A DNA stretch of 64,000 bases, from assembly GCA_016584305.1 (NCBI GenBank), contig JACEEZ010026182.1:552962-616961 (forward strand), written 5' to 3'. Shown in pieces: positions 1-21,166 of the stretch (its first letter is position 1; the number at the start of each line of letters is the position of its first letter). This DNA comes from Chionoecetes opilio (lineage: Eukaryota; Arthropoda; Malacostraca; Decapoda; Majidae). The position numbers and the translations under genes are program-made. The notes under the pieces are model-generated. The model did not search any database and was not told the origin of the DNA. It saw only the letters and a list, made by a program, of their open reading frames with translations.

Positions 1-128
1 TCAGGAGAGGCGTGGCAGAATGTGCGGGTGGTGCAGTATGTGGATATTGATCGCGCGCCCTGATGTATACCCGCTTTTCACACCACACTCCACGCGGGTA
101 TGAATTATGTATTTCATTGATCAATCAG

Positions 129-638
129 GTGAACGAGGTCGGTTGTGCATCACACCTGAGGACTGTCACCCGGGAGCGTTGCACAGGTGAGGCGCTAGAT
201 GGGTCCCCCTCGGCCAATGCTAACCTTCGCCTCTTCATCAAACAAGGGAACGTTTTAGCTTCAAGTCACGCACGCACTTTTGTCTGCAGCGCTAGGAGGT
301 CTCGCCTCGTTTTCCTACCTTTTTACTTTATAACCCCCTAATAATTCAGCCCGAAAACAACACCTTCCCACCCCTGCTACCCTGACTACGGGGCCGCTTA
401 ACTACACCAAAGCTCACCTACAAACATTCTGGTATATTAGCATTCCAACACGAGGGTGCCACTCACGCCACGCTTCCTCGACCCCTTCCCATTCCCTGAC
501 AGGTGCCTCATAGTGTCACTCGTCTACCTCCTGTTCTGCCGTGCGAAAGTTCAACGTGCAGACCAGCGATACCACCTCATGGCCTTGTGGGCGCCGCTCA
601 CCAGGACACCGCTACCTCACAACAATCTCAACAGCTGA
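129..638 (+). CDS. Possible coding exons of an unidentified gene entering from the left
   Basis: Two exon-like stretches are seen. The first is 129-186, after an AG at 127-128 and before a good donor (ACAG then gtgagg). The second starts at 503 after the acceptor ccctgacag. Read with one base carried into 129, the first gives a short piece containing LCITPEDCHPG. It ends in phase 2 and joins 503 in a frame that opens with a hydrophobic segment (CLIVSLVYLLFC) and stops at 636-638. Another frame of the second stretch is open to a stop at 755-757. I do not recognise the product. The phase agreement is suggestive, but the exons are short and could be chance. Evidence from transcripts is lacking. 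Confidence 0.25.
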
Positions 639-757
639 CCAAGAAACCCTCCCTTATGGACACAGCCAATTTCAACTTGTCGAGTGCTGTGCCACATATC
701 AGTGATTCAAATAACCATACTCTTACTGACGCGAGGTCCGCCGCCACTACCAGCTAA

Positions 758-1573
758 GTGCATCGCCTGTGTAATGGCTGCTGGCGGTGGTTGTCGGTCT
801 TGGCTCCTCCCCGCGGCGTTGCTGGGGCTGCCTCGGCCATGTACTCCCTGGCCCGGCGACACTGGAAGGCACAACTCTCCACTATCACTGCACCCAACAC
901 AGCAGTGACCGATGCTACCAGTGACTGGGCGCTCGTGGACATCGTTCACACTCCTCAGTTGGGCCTGGCGGAGCCGCGTCCTGTCGAGGCGTGGCCGCCG
1001 AAGGAGACCCCTTCACGACCTTTGCGGCGGCGGCTACTTCAGCGTCGAGCCACGGTCACCCCGATAATAGGACCTCTAGACAAGCTACAAGACCAAAGTG
1101 ATAATGCTGAGGCAATAGTAATGCGAAGAATCAGTTCCTCGACAGAGAACATTACGTGCCAGCCCAGCCCCGGGGTCCACGAGGGCCACACACACGCCTT
1201 CCAGCTGTACATCGAGGAGGCCGCCGCCACCCTGAACAAAGTGTCACGGGAGAGGAGCCGTCCACCCTTGTGGGAGCGGCTGCTGCTGTACCTACGAGAG
1301 GTGTGGATGGACGAGCCGCCGCCCTCCCGCGGCTCGTGCAAATTACTCTACTGGCACATACATGCCGATGATAACGAACAGGTTTCTGTCGTGCCCATTG
1401 CTAATGGAGAGTATGTGGTTGCTTTCGACAGCGCCATCATCCTGCAGAATCCCAGGAAAGACATGACTTCCTTCTGTAAAATGCTTCGAAGCTTAACTCA
1501 CAACACAAACTGGAATCACGAGAGGTTGGACAGTCCCGTGGATAGTAGAAAAGTGTATATGAGCAACGACTAA
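758..1573 (+). CDS. Open reading frame, unidentified protein or 3' coding exon
   Basis: This is an uninterrupted frame of 271 codons ending in TAA. The first ATG is at 839-841 (about 244 residues from there). The GC-rich first half is rich in Arg, Pro and Ala. The second half looks more like ordinary protein: it is amphipathic, with a WERLLLYLREVW segment, a TENITC potential glycosylation site, and a Ser/Asp/Lys-rich end. No domain is recognised and no signal peptide is clear. The same frame continues upstream through 503-757, separated only by a TAA at 755-757. It may be the last exon of a gene starting left of the window. Its stop shows that it is not read straight into the exon at 2124. 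An intron, or chance openness in GC-rich DNA, cannot be excluded. Confidence 0.4.
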   Translation: MHRLCNGCWRWLSVLAPPRGVAGAASAMYSLARRHWKAQLSTITAPNTAVTDATSDWALVDIVHTPQLGLAEPRPVEAWPPKETPSRPLRRRLLQRRATVTPIIGPLDKLQDQSDNAEAIVMRRISSSTENITCQPSPGVHEGHTHAFQLYIEEAAATLNKVSRERSRPPLWERLLLYLREVWMDEPPPSRGSCKLLYWHIHADDNEQVSVVPIANGEYVVAFDSAIILQNPRKDMTSFCKMLRSLTHNTNWNHERLDSPVDSRKVYMSND

Positions 1574-2123
1574 ATATTCCCAAGCCTGAGGAGTCTTAAA
1601 ACCGATATTGCAGTGTTATTCATGCACGCGAACTCCAAAGATACAATTGCATCTCTGTCCCAGTGGAAACCCTTGTATATACTCAGACAATAACTACTAA
1701 GGTCGCCGTTCCTGCAAGCACAAGTAGGTCGCCAGAGCCTATGTGTTGAGTGGGGCGATAGCCAAGGCAGAACAGGAATACTTGAGGTAGTAGGTAACCC
1801 ACCAACCTGCTCATAACCCCATGCACCCCCTCCCATGCCATCCCACCTAACCCTCCCAGCACAGGACTAACCCCAACAGGTAAAACCAACTCCCCTAGAA
1901 TGCCTCGTCGCTATACACCCAGTTTCTTGAAAATCAACAAGGATCACAAAGCTACAGGTGCTTTTACTGAAGAAAAAATATATATCGTGTCAGATTAGGT
2001 ACTGGTCACTCTCCTCCAACACGCTAGGCTACGGGCTGCCCACGCTAACGCCCTAGTGCTCTCCTCTACAGGTACTAAGACTTGCCTATGCTTCCCCTAA
2101 CGTTATCATTCTGTCTCTTGCAG
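1574..2123. other. Non-coding stretch between the 758-1573 frame and the first exon of the membrane-protein gene
   Basis: No supported gene is seen. It probably belongs to an intron of the membrane-protein gene, or to a 3' UTR of the preceding frame. No AATAAA signal stands out. Confidence 0.4.
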
Positions 2124-11228
<9,105 letters not shown>

Positions 11229-11789
11229 GTGGGCGAGGGTGGGGACGGACACAGTGAGGGGACAATACAAGACTCTTTATAATGTTTTGTAGACACCTCA
11301 TTCTTTCTTTTCTCATTTGTGGATCCCATCAGATCAGTGGACAGTGTTTGTGCTGATTTGAAAGATCGAGAAAGGAAATAATATAGAAAGTACAATCAAA
11401 TGGTGAACGTCGGCGAGTATTACAGCATGTTTAGACGGTGATGTGTCAGACTCGGAAGGAGGAATCATGCTGCCTTCTCTGGGTCCGCAGTGTGACCAAG
11501 TCGAACTCATACGAAGTCGGCCTTTCCCCCCACCCCCAGTGTTACAGCTTAACCCTCCCCATAGCCTGGTAATGCCTACCCCCCTCTCCACTCTTCCTTT
11601 CGTGTGATCAGCTCAAATATAAGTGTGCATGTTGGGTAAAAGCACCAAGATATCCTCAAGGTCACAAGAAATTTATAAACTGTTGATATCCTGTGGCGGC
11701 AGCGTCCTAGGGTTACCGCCGCCGGTCAACCCTCGGAGCCCGCGTCCCGGTATGCACTGGGATGCGAGTAGCGAGATGGCGACTGTGAT

Positions 11790-11795
11790 AATAAA
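11790..11795 (+). terminator. Candidate polyadenylation signal AATAAA
   Basis: The first canonical hexamer downstream of the stop at 11226-11228, giving a 3' UTR of about 0.57 kb. Later AATAAA hexamers also exist (for example 15285-15290), so the true site is not decided by sequence alone. Confidence 0.4.
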
Positions 11796-11799
11796 CTTC

Positions 11800-14650
11800 T
11801 CGCGTATCGTCTCCCAGCCCCTCATCACCACCAGCTAGGAATCCAGGACTACTACAAGACCATCCAACCAGCCATCACCACAACGCCACCTCAACCAAAG
11901 CCCACCGACTTCTTCTCCTGTTATCTAGCCACTCTTAATTGATGTGTGAGCAGATGTAGCATGTACTGTGAAACCTCTTTTATATAGGCGTATCAATATC
12001 AACAACACAGGTGAAAAACACAAATCATAAGGTACCATTAACTAATCTCCTACACAAATCCTGACGAATTCGTGATTGGAAGTCAGAAAATCCTGTGTGA
12101 AAATAATCGCACTGTGATCGTAGAGTATTTGTACTATGATACGCGATATGGCCGCATTAAACGCAGGGCAAATTTTTATACCTTTAAAAGTAGAAAAAAG
12201 TGCATCTTATATGTCAGCAAAATGTGGTATTTTGTCTCCTGCAACACATTTTCCCATGTTTATCCCCAGAGCACAACATAAAACAGCCTCTAGTCATACT
12301 CAACACACTCCCTTATGGGCATCAACACATGATTTAACACATTAGTACATTTATAGCATAATTTAACAATGAAGAACCCACAACACAACTCAGTTTGTAA
12401 GGTTTCTGATACACTCAAGAGCAGTATCTACATGACAGCTTGTAAAGCCTTTAGGTGATCACAACAACACAAGGTGACATCAGATGCAACCTCAAAAAAA
12501 TCTGCAAAAAAATGAAAATATTAAAACACGTCACGAGACACACCCACCCACCCGCCCAATCACACACACACAAACCAAGGCTCACCTAACCAAAGAGGCA
12601 AGAGCAAGGCAGGAGGCTCCAAGTGGCTGTGAACCAGTACAAACAACAGTGCGAGCTATAGATGCATTTATGGTGCAGACTAACATCACTTACGTATGCC
12701 CTAACCATCGACAGGTTTTAGAGGTACAGTACGACGCAGGGAAAGTTATGTAAAATGTCATTTCATTTGAACGCACTTACGAGGTACATCAATTAATATT
12801 TTGGCATGTGGTGTGTTTTCAGCTCATTTAATCTAAGGAGTAGGTGGGGGTGGACGCATCATTTATATTTGCTGAAGTGGAGGATGCTTCTGGCCTTCGA
12901 GGTTTAATCACAAGATAAAATTTGATATTGATACAGAACCAACTGGGGGAAAGAGAGAGAGCGTGGAGGAATGATATCTTTCCATTCTCTCTCTTATATC
13001 TTAATGATTTTTGCCTCAATATAAAAGAGTTCCTCTCATTCTAACTACTAAGAGGATTATTTGATTTTATACTTGAATCTGCCTGCATGCATGGAAAGTG
13101 TGTATGTGTGTGAGTGCTTTGACGCTGATTTTACGTCCCCAAAGAAAATCCCGTTGCTTTTTTTTTCTGATCAATGCAAAGGACATTTGAGCTACATTCC
13201 CCAGTGAGTGACAAGTATAATGTATGTTTCGTGAATGTGCATACCGTACTGTATTTCCCACGATATCTCTTTTTATGTATACAATACCATATACATATGT
13301 AAATGTTAGGCTGCCCATGATTTGAAGGCTGTTTCTATAGATTACTGAAACTTGTTTGTAAGTTCAGAGACTTGCTGATTTGGCTGCGAGAGTATTATAA
13401 GTATTACTGTGCATGATGAGGTGTCCGTTGAATATTTTTGACATGCATGTTCACCGTCATCTCTAGTGATATTAATGTAGAGATATCATATACTCAAATG
13501 CAATCCTAATGTGGAGTGCAGGTGCATAACTGAAACATTTCCAGCCACATCATGAGAGAAAGTGACTCGTATTCAATTATTGGCAAGAGCAATAACGACC
13601 GCATGACGATACTACATTTCTTCTTTCAGTATTTGTAGTCTTAAGTTTGCTTGTCGCATTGTTACGTTACGATATATAATAATGAAAATCAGCGAAGGGT
13701 GATCTCAAGGCTTGGCAATGATGTCTTGGTTCACATTGTAATCATTCATTATAATTCTCCACGGTTCCATTAAAAACAAATAGCTGCTGCTTTCCGATGT
13801 TCAAAAAACAATTCCAGTTACCTACATCAGTCCTATCTTAAGTGAAGAGTACATCTGTTCATAAATTGCAGCTAGTATTTGTTGATTCTTTCTTTCTTTA
13901 CACTTTTCTTTAAGCTTGCATCTTTTTCAATCTGTACAATATCTTTACTCTCATAAGATATCTCTCTTTCTCCTCTAATCTTTTCACTTATACACTTATC
14001 TCCCCTGTCTCTTTTTGTTTTGTCATTCTCACTGCTCCCATGCTGTTCTCTTTCATCCATCATAATATATCTTACATTTTGAACGTTTCTTTCCTTTCGT
14101 CGTTAGTTATTCTTTTCCTCTGCACATGAAGAATTCTAAAACTTTTACGTTCTACTTCTACGACCTTTCCTTTCTAGACCCAAAGTTCCCTCTTACTGTG
14201 TTCTTGCCATGATCAGCTCTCTTGTCTGTGCCTTTCAGTGCCTCATGAAGCAGTGGATTAACACATCTGACTGCTGCTGCACGGCTCCTTCCTCTTCCAG
14301 CACCGTGCAAGCCTTGGACATGCCTATAAGAAACTTGAATCTGTATTACCCTTCCCTTTCCGCCATCTCTCTCTGTTCATCTCATGTTTCTCTTCCAGTG
14401 ACACTTCTAAGAAAGGTTATACATTGAGGGAATTATTGGCATTCATTCATAGGAAGCCTCTGAAGCAATTTCTCGACAAAAGAAAAAAAAACCTTCAATC
14501 CCCTGATCAACACTGGGCATGAAAGTCAAGTCATTTAACTTTAAAACCATTAAAAAAAAAGATAGAAAAATATGCTTCACTGCCCTGGTTGTTTTGCCTC
14601 ATGAGTGCATGGTCTATCCTCTCCAGACTGTTTGGAATCTCAGTATTAAC
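11800..14650. other. Convergent intergenic region, left part
   Basis: AT-rich sequence between the 3' ends of the membrane-protein gene and pus10. No frame with protein-like features and no RNA gene was recognised. Confidence 0.5.
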
Positions 14651-14656
14651 TACGTA

Positions 14657-14940
14657 CAGTAAACCCTCGCTTTAACGAATCAATTGGGGGAAGGCGGTGA
14701 CGTTGTATCCGAAAATCCATTATATCCTAATTTTTCGCATATAACAAACTTTGTTCATTATACGATGTGAAAGTTCGCTATTTTCGACCATTTCCGAACT
14801 TTATCGTTACATTAGATGAAAGTTCGTATACATACATGTATGCAGCCATCCCAAATACTACACGCATGGCATGGGAGGACGTGAGCAGAGGGGTTTACAA
14901 TCGGGCGGACAAAGCTAGACTGATCCAGTGCCTCAGATGA
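14657..14940. mobile_element. Possible pogo/Tigger-like element remnant
   Basis: It opens with ACAGTAAACCCTCGCTTTAA, which resembles pogo/Tigger terminal repeats (CAGTAAACCCTCG...). It is followed by ATCCATTATAT/ATAACAAAC segments. No matching right end or transposase frame was found. Confidence 0.4.
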
Positions 14941-16244
14941 TTATTATTCAAAGTGAGTGTAATCTACTTTTGCTCTCATGTTAAAACTGCTGATGAGACA
15001 GTCAGGCATTTGGTGCTGCACTGCTGCTGCTGAAAAAGATGAGGTTTTTATGGTGGTTTGAGACTATCACCACGAGACTAATTGCTGAATCTTGGAATCA
15101 GTGTTGCTCAATATTAAATAAAATGTCATGTGTTTGAAATACCATCATAATGAAGCAGTTTATGGTCCACCAAATCAGAGGGGATTAATTTTCGAGATCA
15201 AAGTCATACTAGGTTTTCTGTGCATCTAGCAGTCAGCTCCATCACATGGCCTTGAGCCTGTGTTGCAGCTTTGTCATGCTGACAAATAAATCCCTTTTCT
15301 CAGTCTGATGTGGCACTCAATCCTTTATTTCAATTTCATTCAAATTAATGGTTATTTTCAAGCTTTCAACATGAAATGTAAGAGGTTGGAAATTACTCTT
15401 ATCACTCAAATGCCTTGCATAATCAGGCCTGTGTTATAGTAGGTGCTCAGTATCAAGAAAATGTGATATAGAAAAACATACAGTATTTGCAAAGATTTGT
15501 AATTCTTGCTCGAGGTCTCAATAACCTATATTCATCATTGCTCCGGAAGGACACGCGGAAAGAATTGTTTTCCTTCTTGAACTATTCTTTAGCTGCTACC
15601 TTTGTCATGTAAACAAAGCAAATATGTTGGGACTTCTTTCCTCCATGATTTTGATATTTGCATTACATGCCACAAAATATTGAAGTTTCAAATGATTAAT
15701 CATCATGTACTCACAGAGCCCAAATGAGTTTGATTCACGTGCAACCTCATTTTAAGTCTTAAATACATTTCTCTTAAATTTTCTTGAAATTATACTCCAA
15801 GCCAAAACAAAGACCACTAAATTACTGCAAAAAGTGAATTCATTGGGTCGCTGGTCCCCTGACACCTGAGCAGGAGTGCACACTGTTGACGGGGCGGCAC
15901 AATCAACACATAACAGGGACAGGTGTGAAGAGAGGTGTGTACGTATTGATGTCAGTAATACTGGAGTTACATGCAGGTACGTACATGTGCTAAATTATGT
16001 ATTTGGAAACATTCATGCATAAAAACGGCCATACACCCTTATTTCTACATCTATGTGGTATTTATACATACGTATGTCTGTTTTCTAGACTGAAATCTCA
16101 ACTTACACAAGTCTTAGGAAGCATTTCCCATAACATCAATAGTGTATCACAATATTTGACTAACAAAATAAATAAATACATAAAAATATGATAAAATAAA
16201 GATAATCAACTCGACCTGTGTTAATAATCCTTGTAGCATTAGAT
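14941..16244. other. Intergenic sequence without a recognisable gene
   Basis: AT-rich unique sequence between the pogo-like remnant and the next inverted-repeat element. Nothing supportable seen. Confidence 0.5.
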
Positions 16245-16905
<661 letters not shown>

Positions 16906-17144
16906 CTCATTTAAGTGAAATGCAAAATGCAAATATCAATCAAGTGTGATGTTTCTTACACAAGCCAAGTAGCCTACCAAAAAAGGTAAGAGGGAGGAAA
17001 AGTGTGATACAGATCATCAAATCCAGCACCCGAGATGCTTTGGTCATCTGGAGAAAATGAGAAATAAGACGATGACAAGATATATAGACACATGGCAGCA
17101 AGGTAGATGTCCTAGATGCAGGATGTGAATAAATATGAATAAGA

Positions 17145-17411
17145 ACATTGAATATGAATGAGGTGGTTTGGGCACATGAAGAGGAGAGAATGTGGTGAGG
17201 CATTGGGGAGAGCTGTTAGAGTGGAAGTGCCAGGTCGCCGTCCACCGGGCATGCCAAGAAAGACATGGAGGCAGTGTGTTGAAGAGGATCTGGCAGCATT
17301 GGGCATTGAAGAAGTTGAGGCAACGGATAGAGATAGTTGGAAGCGTATCATCGGCCGTCTAACCTCATAAAGATTATGGGAAAAACTGACGTCAAACAGA
17401 AAAAGAAGAAG
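17145..17411 (+). pseudogene. 3' end of a non-LTR retrotransposon, reverse transcriptase C-terminus
   Basis: The frame 17158-17370 reads RWFGHMKR...GRRPPGMPRKTW...EEDLAALG, the typical tail of LINE reverse transcriptase proteins (RWFGH, then GRRPxGxPRKxW). It ends with a stop at 17368-17370 and a short 3' UTR. Everything upstream is lost, so it is a 5'-truncated dead copy. Related tails are at 25690-25892, 28773-28985 and 30151-30238. Confidence 0.75.
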
Positions 17412-17774
17412 ACATTTGTTCAGTGCCGCGGGAGTATGAGAACATTGGTCTAGTGAGAGAGCTGGGTCTTCCCTCCTTCATATACACTGGACATGGCATC
17501 ACATCCAAGAATAAGACACTGCTGACCATTCCATATTCTTTGACTTTGGTTATTTTCAAGGTGGATGATAAGGTCACTCCTACTGGTTTATATCATTCCA
17601 ATTTTTTTTCTTTACCATGCCTGTTTACCACATTTATTGGCGTGGTGTAAATCAATACTAGTCTCCTTTAGCAAACATTCATCACCTCAAACATGGCAGA
17701 ATTGTTGACTTCCCACTCATCTGAGGTGATGAGGTTGCAGTTCCTTGACTTACAATCTGTACACAGTCTCTGCT

Positions 17775-18110
17775 TTGCGAAGAGGAGGCGGTAGGGGGTG
17801 GTTTGCGTCTCCGAGAGGTGTTTTCAGTGACCCAGGTTCGATCACCGAAGAAAACCAAAATCTTTCTGCACCGTCGAGTGGCCTAAGAACACCCACATGC
17901 CCAGCCCATTAACTCTACCTTCGATTGCGAGTGCATGGGAGGACACAGGGGGTTGGCATCAGCCTCTAATCACAGGCGTCACTACAAAAATCCTGCCTGC
18001 GCCACCATGGACGAGGGCCAACCATCACAGCCCTCAAGTGAACCTCCAGAGCCTACCATCCAAGCCTTGGAAGTCACTGCCTACAGGCACTATAGGCCAA
18101 GATGTAAAAC
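17775..18110 (+). mobile_element. tRNA-derived SINE candidate
   Basis: The head has a B-box-like GGTTCGATC at about 17827 with an A-box-like GGCGGTAGGGGGTGG about 40 bases before it. The body after it (GCCTAAGAACACCC ... AACCTCCAGAGCC) recurs, inverted and without the head, at 25000-25215. Two copies with one tRNA-like head support a SINE. Confidence 0.5.
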
Positions 18111-18134
18111 AATAAAAAAGCATCCAACAGAGGG

Positions 18135-18936
18135 TTTAAGCGAGGCCACCGAGATGAGAAGGCCTGATACATCGCCCGTGACGTCACACCATCTAGTGCC
18201 CACCCGCTCCGCTCCCCGTACAAGTTTACCTACCTAATATATGTTTATCAGTATAAAAGATATGCTGTTATCTTCGGAAATGTTTGTTCTATAATATTAT
18301 CAAATAAAAAACCGGAAAACACACTAAAGAAATGCCATTATGAGACTCTCAAGAAATATGCATGAACTTAAAACTCTTCGCCATTTAATATTTTGCGAGA
18401 AAACATTTTACATGGAGAATATCAATAGAAGTGGAATTTAATTAGCTTTCCATTGATATATTTCGCTTTCTGATAAATGAATTAGCAGCATGCATAAATT
18501 AGCGTTAACTAACTAAAAAGATCATGAAATCGGGTAATTTTTCCCGATTGATGATGTTATTTATTTAGTTAACGCTAATTTATGTATGGTTCTAATTCAT
18601 TTATCAGAAAACGAAATATATTAATGGAAAGCTAATTAAATTCCGTTTCTATTAATATTCTCCATGTAAAATGTTTTCGAGCAAAATATTAAATGGCAAA
18701 GAGTTTAAGTTCATGTATATTTCTTGAGTCTCATAATGGCATTTCTTTAGTGTGTTTTACGGTTTTCTATTTGATAATATTATAGAACAAACATTTCCGA
18801 AGATAACAGTATATCTTTTATACTGATAAACATATATTAGGTAGGTAAACTTGTACGTGCAGCGGAGAAGGTGGGCACTAGATGGTGTGACGTCACGGGC
18901 GATGTATCAGGCCTTCTCATCTCGGTGGCCTCGGTT
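18135..18936. mobile_element. Long foldback element (near-palindrome of about 800 bases)
   Basis: The arms are almost perfect complements over roughly 400 bases each, from CGAGGCCACCGAGATGAGAA at the left to its complement near 18936, centred near 18536. TGACGTCA lies near both ends. The inner part (ATATATGTTTATCAGTATAA through the centre) is shared with 56731-57644, but the outer ends differ. No coding capacity is seen. Confidence 0.85.
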
Positions 18937-19047
18937 TAAGTCCCATACTTTCAAGTTGTGAGGTGAGTGCACAAACCAATTCAATAATTCTTTAACTGAT
19001 TTCCCCTTTATAGCATAAGAAAATTGTCATTCACTACTTTATATATA

Positions 19048-19053
19048 TTTATT
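19048..19053 (-). terminator. Candidate polyadenylation signal for pus10
   Basis: TTTATT on the plus strand (AATAAA on the minus strand), about 130 bases downstream of the pus10 stop at 19183-19185. Confidence 0.5.
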
Positions 19054-19182
19054 TATCAAATATTTTGCCTTATATCCTTCATGTGGCAAAGTTAACTTCT
19101 CTTAATAAAGTCTGGAAAACATACACTGGACAGCCATACAGCACATTACTGACTTACTCTTGGAAGGCAAGGTGGCAAAAGG

Positions 19183-21129
19183 TCAATCGCTGCACTTAGG
19201 CGGCCAGTCCAGGGCAACATTCTGGAAAAAAGAGAAATGTACAGTAGAATAATAAGAAGCTTGAATACATATTTCTGAAAGTATATTATATGATGAACAA
19301 TAAGACCAATTCTATCTGGCCTTAATCCACTATCTGTGGATTTAATCTTGGTCTTTCTTTTTACTTAAAAATCTTTTGTCTTGTGGACTATCTGGAAGTA
19401 ATGGAGACCCTTCTGTCGTGGCCGTGCCCTTGGAGAAGTTCTAATGGACAGGCCTCAGAGACAGATAGATAGATAGGAATACAATATACACAAGCACATG
19501 TCAAACTAACACATTTCTAAAATAAGAAGTTCATTAGTTACTTATACATGCACTTTTATAATTACAAATGTACACGTAACATAACCTAGCTGAGGAGGAG
19601 ATGCCCCCCCAGCTAAGGGGTGCAGACCAGCCTTATGGCCTTCATCTACACAGTACACCCTTCACCTACAGGACCCTTTATGTTATTTATTCACCATGTC
19701 CTGTGGCTGATGTCGGGCTTAGAAATACTGCCAAGGGCCAGATCTACAAGATGTTTTATTATTATTTCTGGCCGCTGAAAATGGGTTTGATTTGACGAAC
19801 ATTTGACGAACACGTCTTTGCCATTTTACTCCGTAACTATTAGTCCTAGAGAAAAAATGCATAGAATCAAAGTTGTTGAGCTTGATCAGTTTTATCCATT
19901 GCTGCATCATCGTCCATTTACATCTATACTTCAAGAGAAAATTAATATTTTGTGAAATGGACATACTAGTTTGTTTGTTGGGTAAATTTCCAGTTTGACA
20001 CCGAATTCGCTTTGGTGGACGAAACTATTTTTTTTCTGGTGAGTTTTTATGTATTTTGAATTAATCTGCTAACCGTTTCCGTTGCAAATCCCTTTGTTTT
20101 ATTTTTGTATTTGCGACAAAAATTATTGAAAAACAAATTGAACTTATACCTGACCTATCCTAACCTAACCTAACGTAACCTTTACCTAACAAACCAAAAT
20201 AAAACAAACCAAAAAAGCAAAATATAAAGTTATTTGCAATGGAAACGGTTAGCAGATTCATTCAAAACACATCAAAACTCACCAGAAAAATTGTTTCATC
20301 CATCAAAGTGAATTCGGTGTCAAACTGGAATAATACCATTTGTTGTTGGTGGTGGTGGTGGTGGTGGTGGTGTTCCTACTTTTCCTATCATACTTCTTCT
20401 CTTTACTCATAAGGTTTAGAGTTCGCAATAACTTTAATTACATAACACTCCTGCGTTGTGATTACTTTTAGGGGAAGTCATTGTAGTTCTTCTCATCATG
20501 ATTTCGTTATCGTTATTATTATCATTATTATCATTATTATTATTATTATTATTATGAAGGAATTGAAGCAGAAGGAAAAAACAAAAAAAGTAAAGGAGAA
20601 ATATAGAAGGTGAGGAAGAAGAAATAGGAGTAGTGTGGTAACGTTGTGGTGAGAATAAGGAAACAGGTGATAGTGGATAAAGGTGAGGAGGAAGGAACAC
20701 TGGCAGAGAAGTGACGCTGTGGGAGTGTGTTGAGGGAGCCAGGCAGGAAGGGAAAGAATAATGGATGGGTTGGGTTTATTTATATTATAGTGACGAAAAA
20801 AGATATGACATATATATTAATGAACACTTCAAAGTTACTTGCCTTACATTCATGCTGGAGCACACGAATATACACATTATATGAAACTTGTAGGTTTAGA
20901 AACACCAGGTAGTGATGCAGAACACAGCCATCGTCGTGACGCAGACTGGGTCACCACACGCATCACGAGGCTCTCCACGCAAACACAGTAAAGAATATAA
21001 GCACAACTTATGAAACTTTAAACAATATTGACTGTAGTAGTAATGACGCGAGGTCCCTCTCTCTGCCAGGCATTTGTAATTCCGTCTCGCATTCTATATT
21101 ATTATATTATTATTATTTATTTATTATTT

Positions 21130-21166
<37 letters not shown>

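Noticed and set aside
20155..20195. Telomere-like AACCT repeats
   Set aside because: Only about three near-perfect units in the loop of a MITE. Too short to be a telomeric array, though it matches the arthropod TTAGG motif.
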